Source: Micrococcus lacusdianchii (GTDB lineage: Bacteria; Actinomycetota; Actinomycetes; Actinomycetales; Micrococcaceae). From it: DNA of 64,000 nt. The stretch spans positions 62,001 through 126,000 of the forward strand of contig NZ_JAKNUW010000001.1 of the NCBI RefSeq assembly GCF_023155805.1. Direction: 5' to 3'. The notes beneath the pieces were generated by a model, which saw only the letters and a program-made list of their open reading frames with translations, did not search any database and was not told the origin of the DNA. This document shows, piece by piece, positions 1-7,173 of this stretch; position 1 is the first letter of the stretch; every line of letters starts with the position of its first letter. The translations under genes and the position numbers were made by a program.

Positions 1-244
1 CCGGCAGCTCGGTGTCCTCGCCGTGGAACACGGTGAACACCGCGACGCCGTGGCGCAGGGCCTCGGCGAGGGGCTCCTCGTCGTCGATGATGATGGCCCG
101 CGAGCCCTTGTTCCTGCCCTTGAGCAGCTCGCGCACCTTGGCCAGGCGGGCGTCCTTGGGGTCGGTGATGACGCCGGCGGGGGCGTCGCCGTCGCGGGTC
201 TCAGGGGCGGCGTCGGACGGGGCGGAGGGCTGCTCGGAGGACAT
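1..244 (-). CDS. TsnR/NshR-like 23S rRNA methyltransferase, N-terminal part (runs off window)
   Basis: Only the first 81 codons are in the window; the gene continues past base 1. After a low-complexity start (Ser/Ala/Pro-rich, about 25 residues) the protein reads ITDPKDARLAKVREL, then IIIDDEEPLAEALRHGV and FTVFHGEDTELP. This order (a DPxDxR helix, an xIExxEPL strand-turn and a VYG-like strand) is what I recall for the substrate-binding N-terminal domain of the NshR/TsnR thiostrepton-resistance methyltransferases, which 2'-O-methylate A1067 of 23S rRNA. The SpoU methyltransferase domain itself is outside the window, so catalysis cannot be checked. The ATG at 244 is chosen because it is the first start in frame. 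A house SpoU-type enzyme without a resistance role is the alternative. Confidence 0.55.
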   Translation of the reverse strand, partial: MSSEQPSAPSDAAPETRDGDAPAGVITDPKDARLAKVRELLKGRNKGSRAIIIDDEEPLAEALRHGVAVFTVFHGEDTELP

Positions 245-275
245 GCGGCCATCCTAGGTCTCCCCCACCCCCGCC

Positions 276-346
276 GAATCGACTGCACTTCTGACCCTTC
301 TCAGGCCGGACGAGGCTCTCAGAAGGGTCAGAAGTGCAGGGAATTC
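276..346. repeat. Dispersed inverted repeat, copy A
   Basis: Left arm 276-301 and right arm 321-346 are 26-bp inverted copies with two mismatches (near the outer end), separated by a 19-bp loop. The shared core is CTGCACTTCTGACCCTTCT and its complement. It lies 54 bp after the stop of the 64-residue protein gene (minus strand) and before the start of the TsnR-like gene. C-rich sequence precedes it and G-rich sequence follows, which would lengthen the stem. The same element recurs five more times in the window. Confidence 0.93.
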
Positions 347-399
347 GCAGGTGGGCGGGTGGGCGGACCGGTCGGCGGCGTCGGACGGCCGCTGCGGCG

Positions 400-594
400 T
401 CAGCGCCCGAACAGCCGGGACAGGAAGCCGCCGCGGGGCTCCGCGGCGCCGGCGCCGGCCGCGTGCTCGGCGGGGCCGTGGCGGCCGTCGCACCACTGAC
501 CGGCGGGCACGTCGGCCTTCACGGAGGCCACGTGCTGGCCGCAGCCGGCCCAGGTGGTCTTGCCGCAGACGTCGCAGGTCACTGCACGACACAT
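400..594 (-). CDS. Small zinc-ribbon-like protein of unknown function
   Basis: A 64-residue protein that starts MCRAVTCDVCGKTTWAGCGQHV. It holds a CxxC pair (CDVC), a further Cys-Gly-Gln-His, and a WC before an Ala/Gly-rich tail that ends in basic FLSRLFGR. The Cys/His pattern suggests one bound metal, probably zinc, but the function is not known; very similar short proteins are widespread in actinobacteria and are normally annotated hypothetical. The gene is flanked on both sides by copies of the dispersed inverted repeat (A downstream, B upstream). It is the only good reading frame in this stretch and its N-terminus is the most distinctive part. Confidence 0.75.
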   Translation of the reverse strand: MCRAVTCDVCGKTTWAGCGQHVASVKADVPAGQWCDGRHGPAEHAAGAGAAEPRGGFLSRLFGR

Positions 595-642
595 GATGAG
601 GGCCCTCTCGGTAGGGGATGGGGAGGGAATCGCCCCCTCCCT

Positions 643-713
643 GGATCCACTGCACTCGTGACCCTTCTGGGGCCGGATTCCGCCCTCAGAAGGGTCAGAA
701 CCGCAGTGGATTC
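643..713. repeat. Dispersed inverted repeat, copy B
   Basis: Arms 643-668 and 688-713, loop 19 bp. The arms share CCACTGC and GACCCTTCT with the family, but the middle is diverged (CACTCGTGACC on the left, GGTCAGAACCGCAG on the right), so a few pairs are lost and not compensated. It lies 37 bp past the stop of the CsoR/CstR-type repressor gene and upstream of the 64-residue protein gene. Confidence 0.9.
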
Positions 714-750
714 GCGGGGGGCGGGGGCGGGGGGGGTGGGACGGGGCGGG

Positions 751-1029
751 TCAGGCGAGGGACAGGAAGAGCTTCTCGAGCTCGGCCACGGTCAGCTGCT
801 CCTCGCCCTCGGCCGCCTCGGCCGGGTCCGCCAGGCAGTGCTGCATGGCGGAGGAGACGATCGCGAAGCCGGCGCGGTCCAGCGCGGTGGACACGGCGGA
901 GAGCTGGGTGACCACGTCCTTGCAGCGGCCCTCGCCCTCGACCTCGCGGATGACGGCGTCCAGCTGGCCGCGGGCCCGCTTGAGGCGGTTGACGATCTTG
1001 CGCTGGGTCTCGGCGTCGGCGGTGCGCAC
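751..1029 (-). CDS. CsoR/CstR-family repressor, probably persulfide-sensing
   Basis: A 92-residue all-helical DUF156 (CsoR) family repressor. The core reads RLKRARGQLDAVIREVE, then GRCKDVVTQLSAV, then AMQHC. Counting from the GTG start, the two sensor cysteines fall at residues 36 and 65, the positions of Cys36 and Cys65 in M. tuberculosis CsoR, but residue 61, the copper-ligating His of CsoR, is Ala here. Two cysteines without the His is the CstR (persulfide sensor) pattern. Its neighbours are a rhodanese, a persulfide dioxygenase-like fusion and a TauE/SafE permease, as in the staphylococcal cst locus. The GTG at 1029 is chosen for its GGAGG site 5-6 nt upstream and because upstream codons are not family-like. 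A CCCC/GGGG operator lies 37 bp upstream, so it probably autoregulates. Confidence 0.88.
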   Translation of the reverse strand: MRTADAETQRKIVNRLKRARGQLDAVIREVEGEGRCKDVVTQLSAVSTALDRAGFAIVSSAMQHCLADPAEAAEGEEQLTVAELEKLFLSLA

Positions 1030-1065
1030 GGCGGCCTCCTTCTGACGGGGATGGGAAGGGAAATC

Positions 1066-1081
1066 ATATCCCCGGGGGTAT
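1066..1081. promoter_or_regulatory. CsoR/CstR-type operator upstream of the repressor gene
   Basis: ATATCCCCGGGGGTAT, a near-perfect 16-bp palindrome (one mismatched pair), lies between the permease stop and the repressor start. It matches the two sites at 3992-4007 and 4025-4040. CsoR/CstR repressors are known to bind TAC/T-rich palindromes with runs of C and G, so this is a probable autoregulatory site for an internal promoter. Confidence 0.8.
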
Positions 1082-1100
1082 CCGGAGGCGTCGCCGGAGG

Positions 1101-1886
1101 TCACACGAGGAGACCGATGAGCTCCTGGACGAGGATCACCACGCCCATGGCCAGCACGAACCAGCCGAAGCCCTTCTTGAGCGCCTTCTCCGGGACCCGC
1201 TTCACGAGCGGGACGCCGATCAGCGCACCGACCAGGGCCACACCGGTGACCCACAGCAGCAGGTCCCACGGCAGCGTCACGCTGGTCAGGTAGCCGCCGA
1301 GGCCCGCGAAGGACTTCATGGCGATCACCAGCAGGGACGTGCCCACCGCGGCGGACATCGGCAGGCCGCCGAGCAGGACCAGCGCAGGGACCACGAGGAA
1401 CCCGCCGCCGGCGCCGACGATGCCCGTGACGAAGCCGACGACGACGCCCTCCAGCAGGATCTTCCCGAGCGGGTGGCGGCGGGGCACGGCGTCAGCCGAG
1501 GCCTCCACTGAGGGGGCGGCCGCCGGCTGCTTCTTCTTGGGCCGGATCATGGCCCACGCCGTGAAGAGCATCATCACCGCGAAGGCGATCAGCAGCAGGG
1601 TCCCCGGCAGGAAGCCGCCGACGACGCCGCCCAGGAGGGCACCCACCATCGAGGCCGCGCCGAAGATCAGGCCGGTGCGCCACCGGACGGTGCCGTGCCG
1701 CGAGCGCAGCAGCACCGAGACCAGCGAGGTCACACCCACCACGAACAGGGAGCCCGCGATGGCCTGCTTCGGCTCGAGGCCGGCCACGTACGTCAGCAGC
1801 GGCACCATGAGGATCGATCCGCCGCCACCCATGAGGCCGAGCAGCAGGCCGACCACGAGGGCCAGTGCGAGGACGATCCACATCAC
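1101..1886 (-). CDS. TauE/SafE-family sulfur-anion permease
   Basis: A 261-residue integral membrane protein of the TauE/SafE (DUF81) family. Two internally similar halves each open with a glycine-rich hydrophobic segment (GLLLGLMGGGGSILMVPLL near residue 10 and GFVTGIVGAGGGFLVVPAL near residue 150); between them is a charged cytoplasmic loop with KKKQ and RRRH. Members export or import sulfite, sulfoacetate, thiosulfate or similar anions. Here it is the third gene of a persulfide-detoxification operon, starting three bases after the rhodanese stop, so sulfite or thiosulfate export is the likely role, as for tauE of the staphylococcal cst locus. The exact substrate is not visible. A GTG directly before the ATG is an alternative start. 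Confidence 0.88.
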   Translation of the reverse strand: MMWIVLALALVVGLLLGLMGGGGSILMVPLLTYVAGLEPKQAIAGSLFVVGVTSLVSVLLRSRHGTVRWRTGLIFGAASMVGALLGGVVGGFLPGTLLLIAFAVMMLFTAWAMIRPKKKQPAAAPSVEASADAVPRRHPLGKILLEGVVVGFVTGIVGAGGGFLVVPALVLLGGLPMSAAVGTSLLVIAMKSFAGLGGYLTSVTLPWDLLLWVTGVALVGALIGVPLVKRVPEKALKKGFGWFVLAMGVVILVQELIGLLV

Positions 1887-1889
1887 GGG

Positions 1890-2483
1890 TCAGCTCCGCT
1901 TCCCCGCGCCGGCGGGGATGCGGCCGATCACGTCGCCCGCGGAGCGCTCCCGCGCGGGGCGGTTCCACGGCATCTTGGCCAGCACGGACGCCATGGCGCA
2001 CGTGTTGGACACGGCGGAGAAGGACAGGCCCGCGCCGATCGCGGCGGGGATGAGGCCGAACCGCTTCGAGCCGACCTGGGAGGCCACGGCCCCGACCAGC
2101 GCGATGGACCCGGCGGTCATGCGGACCTGGCGGTCCATGGACCAGCGGTTGCCGCTGCGGACGACCTCGCCGCCGGCCTCGGCGTAGGCGGAGATGCCGC
2201 CCTGCAGGACGCGTGCGGAGGTGAAGCCGGCCTGGGCCAGACGGTCCTGGGCGGTGCCGGCCCGGCTGCCGGACTGGCAGACGAGCACCGCCGTGCCGTC
2301 CAGGCGGGCGGCGACCTCGTCCGCGTGCTCCTGGAGCAGGTCCAGCGGCACGTTGTAGGAGCCGGCGATGTGCTCGGTCTCGAACTCGCCGGGGGTGCGC
2401 ACGTCCAGCACGACGGCGTCGGGGCGGGCGGCCAGCTCGGCCTTCAGGTCGCGCGGGGTGACGGGGGACAGGGTGACGTTCAT
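1890..2483 (-). CDS. Rhodanese with C-terminal DUF2892-type membrane domain
   Basis: A 197-residue protein. Residues 1-105 form a single rhodanese domain: DVRTPGEFETEHI, then the active-site loop CQSGSRA with the persulfide-carrying Cys, then GGISAYAEAGG. Residues 115-175 hold two hydrophobic segments of the DUF2892 type (SIALVGAVASQ, FGLIPAAIGAGLSFSAVSN), ending in a basic tail. The same architecture is found in E. coli YgaP. It should pass sulfane sulfur between thiosulfate or persulfides and thiol acceptors at the membrane. It is the second gene of the operon behind the CstR-type operators, 34 bp after the dioxygenase gene and almost touching the permease gene. A GAGGAG site lies upstream of the ATG. 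Confidence 0.9.
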   Translation of the reverse strand: MNVTLSPVTPRDLKAELAARPDAVVLDVRTPGEFETEHIAGSYNVPLDLLQEHADEVAARLDGTAVLVCQSGSRAGTAQDRLAQAGFTSARVLQGGISAYAEAGGEVVRSGNRWSMDRQVRMTAGSIALVGAVASQVGSKRFGLIPAAIGAGLSFSAVSNTCAMASVLAKMPWNRPARERSAGDVIGRIPAGAGKRS

Positions 2484-2517
2484 GGGACGGGCTCCTCGGG
2501 GTTGGTCTGGGGGTGTG

Positions 2518-3921
2518 TCAGGACTGCTGCCAGGCGGCGTAGCTGTCCTCGAGCTCGACGACGTCGAACCCGGCGCGGCGCAGCGCCTGGGCGGCCACGA
2601 TGTTGCGCAGGCCGGACTGGCAGAAGGTCACCAGCGTCTTGTCCTTCGGGAGCTCGTCCTGGTGGAAGAGGACCTTGCCGGAGTTCAGCTGCTGGGCGTC
2701 CGCGATGGTGCCGTCGGAGAACTCGGTCTTGTTGCGCACGTCCACCAGCACGGTGTCCTGCTCCGCGCCGACCTCGCCGGCCTCGATGCGGGACTTCAGC
2801 TCGGCGGCCTGCACGGTGGGCACCGGCTCCAGCGTAAGGCCGTCCACGGAGGTGGTGAACGCGGCGGCCGCGTCGACGCCCACGCGGATCATGTGGTTGC
2901 GCATCATGTCCGCGTCCTCGCGGTCCTCGGCGAGCAGCACGATCGCGGCGTCGTCACTCTCCGGGTCATAGGCCCAGCCGGCGTGCGTGGCGACCTTGCC
3001 GCGGGACGGGAAGGCCAGCGCGCCCGGCACGGTGCCGGCGAGGATCTCGTCCACGGCGCGGGTGTCCGCGAACACGGCGCCCTCGGCGAGCGTCGCCTGC
3101 ACGCCCTCGGCGTCGAGCTCCACAAGCTCGGGCAGCTCGCCCAGGATGGCCGGGCCGATCTTGTTCTGGCGCTTCATGCGGGCGAAGTAGGCGTGGGCGT
3201 CGGGCTGGCCGTCGAGCAGCTCGTCGATGAAGCCCTGCTCGTCGTCGTTCTTCAGGTAGTCGGACCACCAGGCGAACTCGCGCTCGTAGCCGACCGTGGT
3301 GGAGGGCAGCGCACCGAGGGCCTTGCCGCACGCGGAGCCGGCGCCGTGGGCCGGGAACACCTGCACGTGGTCCGGGAGGGTCAGGAACTTCGCCTTGAGG
3401 GAGGCGAAGAGCTGCTGGGCGCCCTCGAAGCGGGTGTCGACGCCGCCGGCGGCCTCGTCCAGCAGGTCCGGGCGGCCGAGGTCGCCGGAGAACACGAAGT
3501 CGCCGGTGAGCATGTAGCCCGGGGCGTCGGCGAAGGCGCCGTCGGTGACCAGGAAGGACAGGTGCTCGGGGGTGTGACCCGGGGTGTGCACGGCCTCGAC
3601 GGTGATGTTGCCGAGCTTCACGATGTCCCCGTCCTTGAGGAGGTTGCCCTCGAAGCCGTAGGCCCAGTCCTCGCCGCCCTCACCGGACAGGTGGATCTGG
3701 GCGCCGGTGGCGTGGGTCAGCTCGCGGGTGCCGGAGAGGTAGTCCGCGTGGATGTGGGTCTCGGTCACGTGGGTGATGGTCATGCCGTTCTTGGCGGCCA
3801 GGTCCAGGTACACCTGGATGTCGCGGCGGGGGTCCACCACCATCGCCTCGTTCTTCGCCTGGCAGCCGATCACGTAGCTGGCCTGGGCGAGGTCCTCGTC
3901 GTAGATGCGCTCGAGCAGCAT
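2518..3921 (-). CDS. Persulfide dioxygenase-rhodanese fusion (CstB-like)
   Basis: A 467-residue fusion. The first 250 or so residues are a metallo-beta-lactamase fold of the ETHE1/persulfide dioxygenase group: THIHADYLSG (metal ligands), HTPGHTPEHLSF, MLTGDFVFSGDLGRPDL and VFPAHGAGSACGK. Two rhodanese units follow: a degenerate middle one (about 270-360, GEDRE-type, no active Cys seen) and a C-terminal one with catalytic loop CQSGLRN. Staphylococcal CstB has this domain order and oxidises persulfides to thiosulfate using non-haem Fe(II). The gene leads the operon, with AGGAG 6 nt before the ATG and two palindromic operators 71-119 bp upstream. Derepression by persulfides is the likely control. 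Rejected alternative: a plain hydrolase, because of the rhodanese tail and neighbours. Confidence 0.88.
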   Translation of the reverse strand: MLLERIYDEDLAQASYVIGCQAKNEAMVVDPRRDIQVYLDLAAKNGMTITHVTETHIHADYLSGTRELTHATGAQIHLSGEGGEDWAYGFEGNLLKDGDIVKLGNITVEAVHTPGHTPEHLSFLVTDGAFADAPGYMLTGDFVFSGDLGRPDLLDEAAGGVDTRFEGAQQLFASLKAKFLTLPDHVQVFPAHGAGSACGKALGALPSTTVGYEREFAWWSDYLKNDDEQGFIDELLDGQPDAHAYFARMKRQNKIGPAILGELPELVELDAEGVQATLAEGAVFADTRAVDEILAGTVPGALAFPSRGKVATHAGWAYDPESDDAAIVLLAEDREDADMMRNHMIRVGVDAAAAFTTSVDGLTLEPVPTVQAAELKSRIEAGEVGAEQDTVLVDVRNKTEFSDGTIADAQQLNSGKVLFHQDELPKDKTLVTFCQSGLRNIVAAQALRRAGFDVVELEDSYAAWQQS

Positions 3922-3991
3922 GCGCTCTCCTGTCGGGGGCCGGCGGGGCCGGCATCGGGGTGGGGGCGCGCCGGGCCGTCAGCCCATCGCC

Positions 3992-4007
3992 ATACCCCCG
4001 GGGGTAT
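3992..4007. promoter_or_regulatory. CstR-type operator 1 upstream of the persulfide operon
   Basis: ATACCCCCGGGGGTAT is a perfect 16-bp palindrome, 71 bp upstream of the dioxygenase start. On the minus strand a weak promoter can be read across the two operators (TTGCAT at 4044-4039, 18-bp spacer, TACGCT at 4020-4015), which would place this site over the transcription start. The promoter assignment is tentative; the palindrome is certain. Confidence 0.85.
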
Positions 4008-4024
4008 GTAATCGAGCGTACCTG

Positions 4025-4040
4025 GTACCCCCGGGGGTAT
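4025..4040. promoter_or_regulatory. CstR-type operator 2 upstream of the persulfide operon
   Basis: GTACCCCCGGGGGTAT, a 16-bp palindrome with one mismatched end pair. Its centre is 33 bp from that of operator 1, about three helical turns, so two repressor tetramers could bind on the same DNA face. It falls in the spacer of the candidate minus-strand promoter. Confidence 0.83.
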
Positions 4041-4070
4041 GCAAGAGGGGCTTCGGCGACGGCCCCGCAC

Positions 4071-4111
4071 GACGACGGCGGGCCGCCCGGAAGGGGCGGC
4101 CCGCCGTCGTC
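4071..4111. terminator. Strong hairpin after the phospholipase D-like gene
   Basis: Arms 4071-4088 and 4094-4111 are perfectly complementary over 18 bp with a five-base loop (GGAAG). It starts 14 bp after the stop of the minus-strand gene at 4125. There is no T-tract, as is usual for actinobacterial terminators. Confidence 0.85.
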
Positions 4112-4124
4112 ACGGTGCGCGGGG

Positions 4125-5399
4125 TCAGAGCAGGGGGCGCAGCGGGCGCATCAAGGTCTCCACCACGCGCGCCATCCCGTGCCGGTCCTTCCACCGCGCA
4201 CCGGTGAGCACCTCGGAGACCGCGGAGTCCGCCGCGAAGATCTCCTCCATGCGCGCGGCGAAGTCCCGGTCCACCACGGACAGGTTCGTCTCGTAGTTGA
4301 AGCTGAGGGACAGCCGGTCGATGTTCGCGGTGCCCACGGTGGACCACTCGCCGTCGATCGTGGCGGTCTTGGCGTGGATCATGCCCGCCGCGTACAGCAC
4401 GACCGTGATGCCGGCGTCCAGCATCTCCGCGTAGAACCCCCGGGACACCCAGTCCGCCACCACGTGGTTGGAGTCCTTCGGGATCATCACGCGCACGTCC
4501 ACACCCCGGCGGGCGGCGTCCTCGAGGGCCTCGAGGACCTGCCGGTCCGGGATGAAGTACGGGGTGGAGATGTAGATGCGCCGCTGGGCGCGGTCGATCG
4601 CCTCCAGGTACACGGTGCGGATCGGATAGGTCAGCCGCAGCGGCATGTTCGCCGCCACCGTGACCACCGGCTCCCAGGACAGCGGGGTGATCCACCCCAT
4701 CTGCTCCTCCTGCGGGTGCGCGGCGTTCCACACCTGGCTGATGGAGTGGTCCAGCCCCCAGACGGCCGGCCCCTCCTCCTTCACATGGGTGTCCCGCCAC
4801 TCGGTCGCGTACTCGTCGCCGATGTTGTATCCGCCCACGTAGCCGACCCTGCCGTCCACCACCAGGATCTTGGAGTGGTTGAAGCCACTGTGCCGCACCG
4901 GTCCGCGCCAGTACGGGCGCGCGAACGCCGGCAGCCGGAACACCCGCACGTCCGGGTGGAAGCCGCGGTAGAAGGACCGCGGCACCACGAGGTTGCCGAA
5001 CCCGTCGTACTGCACCCAGACGTCCACCCCGCGCTGCGCCGCCCGGTTGACCGCGTCCCTGAAGCGCCGGCCGGTCGCGTCGTCCTTCCAGATGTAGGTC
5101 TCGAGCTTGACGGTCTCCTGGGCCCCATCGATGGCGGCGATCATGTCGTCGAACACGTCCTGCCCGGACGTGAAGATCGTCAGCGCGGACGTGGAGACCT
5201 GCGCCTGGAACGTCCCCGGCCGCTGGGCGGGACGCCGGAGGCGGCCCTGCCGCTTGGCCATGTCGTACACGGTGACGCCCAGCGCCGCGGCCACCGGCAC
5301 GGCGCCGAAGGCCAGGCCGTAGACGGCCGCGGCGCGCACGGCCACCGAGGTGAGGATATCGGACGGGCGCTGGACACGGAGACGCTCAGACGGGCTCAT
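4125..5399 (-). CDS. Phospholipase D-family enzyme, cardiolipin synthase-like
   Basis: A 424-residue protein with two phospholipase D HKD motifs: HSKILVVDGRVGYVGG near residue 180 and HAKTATIDGEWSTVG near residue 345, each followed by an Asn (GGYN, GTANID). Before them is an N-terminal hydrophobic stretch (AAAVYGLAFGAVPVAAALG) that anchors it to the membrane. Bacterial enzymes of this shape transfer phosphatidyl groups, typically making cardiolipin from phosphatidylglycerol; actinobacteria often also have a CDP-alcohol type enzyme, so the precise substrate is open. The ATG at 5399 is chosen because TACACT ends 6 nt upstream (leaderless pattern) and the longer frame upstream is not family-like. 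It is monocistronic, closed by the 4071-4111 hairpin. Confidence 0.85.
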   Translation of the reverse strand: MSPSERLRVQRPSDILTSVAVRAAAVYGLAFGAVPVAAALGVTVYDMAKRQGRLRRPAQRPGTFQAQVSTSALTIFTSGQDVFDDMIAAIDGAQETVKLETYIWKDDATGRRFRDAVNRAAQRGVDVWVQYDGFGNLVVPRSFYRGFHPDVRVFRLPAFARPYWRGPVRHSGFNHSKILVVDGRVGYVGGYNIGDEYATEWRDTHVKEEGPAVWGLDHSISQVWNAAHPQEEQMGWITPLSWEPVVTVAANMPLRLTYPIRTVYLEAIDRAQRRIYISTPYFIPDRQVLEALEDAARRGVDVRVMIPKDSNHVVADWVSRGFYAEMLDAGITVVLYAAGMIHAKTATIDGEWSTVGTANIDRLSLSFNYETNLSVVDRDFAARMEEIFAADSAVSEVLTGARWKDRHGMARVVETLMRPLRPLL

Positions 5400-5460
5400 G
5401 GCGCGAGTGTACTGACGCGCTGCGGGCCCCACCCACCCGGGGGCCATCCGGCCCGCGCCT

Positions 5461-6435
5461 TCAGCCGACCCGCGCCGAGGGTGCCGCCTCGGTCCAGGCG
5501 GCACCGACCTCGGAGCGCAGCCGCACCAGCTCCACCGCCGAGTCGCGCAGGTGCCGGGCGGCCTCCCCCTCGGGTCGCCACGGCCGCACGGGCAGGGCCC
5601 GTCCGTCGTCGCCCACGTCCACCATGACGGAGATCGAGTGCGCCACCAGCTCGGGCTGCCGGGCACTGCGCGGCCCGGCGTGGACGCGCAGCGCCACGTA
5701 CATCGACCGGGGGGTCGTGTTCACGAGCAGGGCGTCCACACGCACCAGGTCCCCCACCCGCACCGGCCGGACGAACCGCACGCCGCCGGCGAAGACGGCC
5801 GCCACGTTCTCATGCCCCGTCCAGCGCGCCGCGCACACCGCCGCGGCCTCGTCCAGCCAGCGCATCACGGCACCGCCGCGCACCGTCCCGCCCACCGAGG
5901 CCTCGGCGACGGGGGCGATGAACGCCAGGCTGACCATCTCGTCATGGACCTGGCCCGGTTCGGGGAAGGGCAGGCGCGCCATGGCCCGCTCCACCGCACG
6001 CCGCTCGATGCTCGATGTCCGGGCCTGCTCGTCCCGCTCGATCTGACCGGGAGTGGCGGGGATCCACTCAGGCACATCCTGGGGCGGGCCGCCCTCGTCC
6101 GCCGCGTACACGCACAGGGAGCTGGTCGAGACCACGGGATGGCCGTCGTCGTCGAGGATCTCGGGCAGCAGCAGCCGCGTCTGCACGTGGACGGCAGGGC
6201 CATGGGTGCGGACCACCCGGCCCTGGACGGTCACGCGGGTGTCCACGGGGATGGGCCGGCGGAACTGCATGTTGCCCATGTAGCGCGCCCGGACGTGCAT
6301 CCCGGACCAGGAGGCGGCCACGGCGTACGCGACCTTGTCGATCCACCCGATCACGGTGCCGGCGTCCACGAGGCCGGAGGGGTGGTCGAAGCTCTCCGCC
6401 CGGAAGTCGAGGGACAGGGCTCCGGGACGTCTCAT
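5461..6435 (-). CDS. Acyl-CoA thioesterase, double hot-dog
   Basis: A 324-residue protein made of two hot-dog domains. Each has the substrate-site helix with an acidic residue: VDAGTVIGWIDKVAYAVAASW near residue 25 and GGAVMRWLDEAAAVCAARW near residue 190, followed by strands such as MGNMQFRRPIPVDTRVTVQG and GGVRFVRPVRVGDLVRVDA. This is the architecture of cytosolic acyl-CoA hydrolases that release free fatty acid and CoA. The chain-length preference cannot be read. The ATG at 6435 has TACCTT ending 6 nt upstream and no ribosome-binding site, so it is probably leaderless. It stands alone between the phospholipase D-like gene and a divergent HEAT-repeat gene. Confidence 0.85.
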   Translation of the reverse strand: MRRPGALSLDFRAESFDHPSGLVDAGTVIGWIDKVAYAVAASWSGMHVRARYMGNMQFRRPIPVDTRVTVQGRVVRTHGPAVHVQTRLLLPEILDDDGHPVVSTSSLCVYAADEGGPPQDVPEWIPATPGQIERDEQARTSSIERRAVERAMARLPFPEPGQVHDEMVSLAFIAPVAEASVGGTVRGGAVMRWLDEAAAVCAARWTGHENVAAVFAGGVRFVRPVRVGDLVRVDALLVNTTPRSMYVALRVHAGPRSARQPELVAHSISVMVDVGDDGRALPVRPWRPEGEAARHLRDSAVELVRLRSEVGAAWTEAAPSARVG

Positions 6436-6552
6436 GCCCCGAAGGTATCACCGACGCCACGTCCCAGGTGATCTCTCTCACTCTCCACCCATGGGACGTC
6501 CAGGCGGGCGTCAGGTCGCCGACGGGTCCGCGGGCGCGGGACAATGGCGGGC

Positions 6553-7161
6553 ATGACCCCGCGCGACCCCCTGCCCCTGCCCGTCGAGCCCCAGACCCCC
6601 CACGCCCGCCTGGCGCGGCGCGTGGCCGCGGTGGTCGACGACCGGGGCGAGGCCGCCGTGGCGGGCCTGGCCGTGCGTCTGCTCACCGGGGCCGTGACGC
6701 CGGAGGACGTGACCTCGGGCGCGGCCCGCGCCCTGACCGGCGACGACGGCGCCCTCTCCCCCGCCGCGACCGGCGCCCTGGCGCTGAGCTCGGTGTGGCA
6801 CCGACGCGCGGTGCCGGCCCTGACGGACGCGCTCGACGCCGACGCCCCGGACGTGCGCGCCGCCGCGCTGCTGGTGCTGGCCGTGCGCGCGGACGCCCTG
6901 CGGGCCGACGCCCTGGTGGACCGGGCCCTCGTGGAGCGGGTGCGCGACGCCGCCGGGGACCCCCACCCGGAGGTGCGCGAGGCCGCGGCCTCGGCCCTGG
7001 GTGCGCTGGCCCGCGCCGAGGACCTCGAGAGGGTGGAGCCGACGCTCTCCGCGATGGTCATGGACCTGGACCCGGAGCTGGCCGCTGCCGCGGAGCTCGC
7101 TCTGGCACACGTGGCGCAGCGCCTCGGCCGCCCGGACCTCGACCCGGCCCCGCAGAACTGA
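6553..7161 (+). CDS. HEAT-repeat protein of unknown role
   Basis: A 202-residue helical protein. From about residue 60 it carries four imperfect HEAT/PBS-lyase-like repeats of roughly 30 residues (AVPALTDALDADAPDVRAA, DAAGDPHPEVREAAASAL, SAMVMDLDPELAAAAEL). Such scaffolds bind proteins and have no catalytic residues; the partner is unknown. It lies 12 bp upstream of rlmC on the same strand, so the two are probably co-transcribed. An ATG 9 bp earlier (6544) is possible, but GACAAT at 6540-6545 ends 7 nt before the ATG at 6553 and overlaps the earlier one, so 6553 is preferred as a leaderless start. Confidence 0.75.
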   Translation: MTPRDPLPLPVEPQTPHARLARRVAAVVDDRGEAAVAGLAVRLLTGAVTPEDVTSGAARALTGDDGALSPAATGALALSSVWHRRAVPALTDALDADAPDVRAAALLVLAVRADALRADALVDRALVERVRDAAGDPHPEVREAAASALGALARAEDLERVEPTLSAMVMDLDPELAAAAELALAHVAQRLGRPDLDPAPQN

Positions 7162-7173
7162 GGCGCCGGACCC

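Noticed and set aside
2368-4011. Long open frame (over 540 codons) on the plus strand, opposite the persulfide operon
   Set aside because: Composition is Gly/Val/His/Arg-rich with no family motifs. It mirrors the highly GC-biased minus-strand genes, a normal artefact in such DNA. Many similar frames elsewhere were left out.
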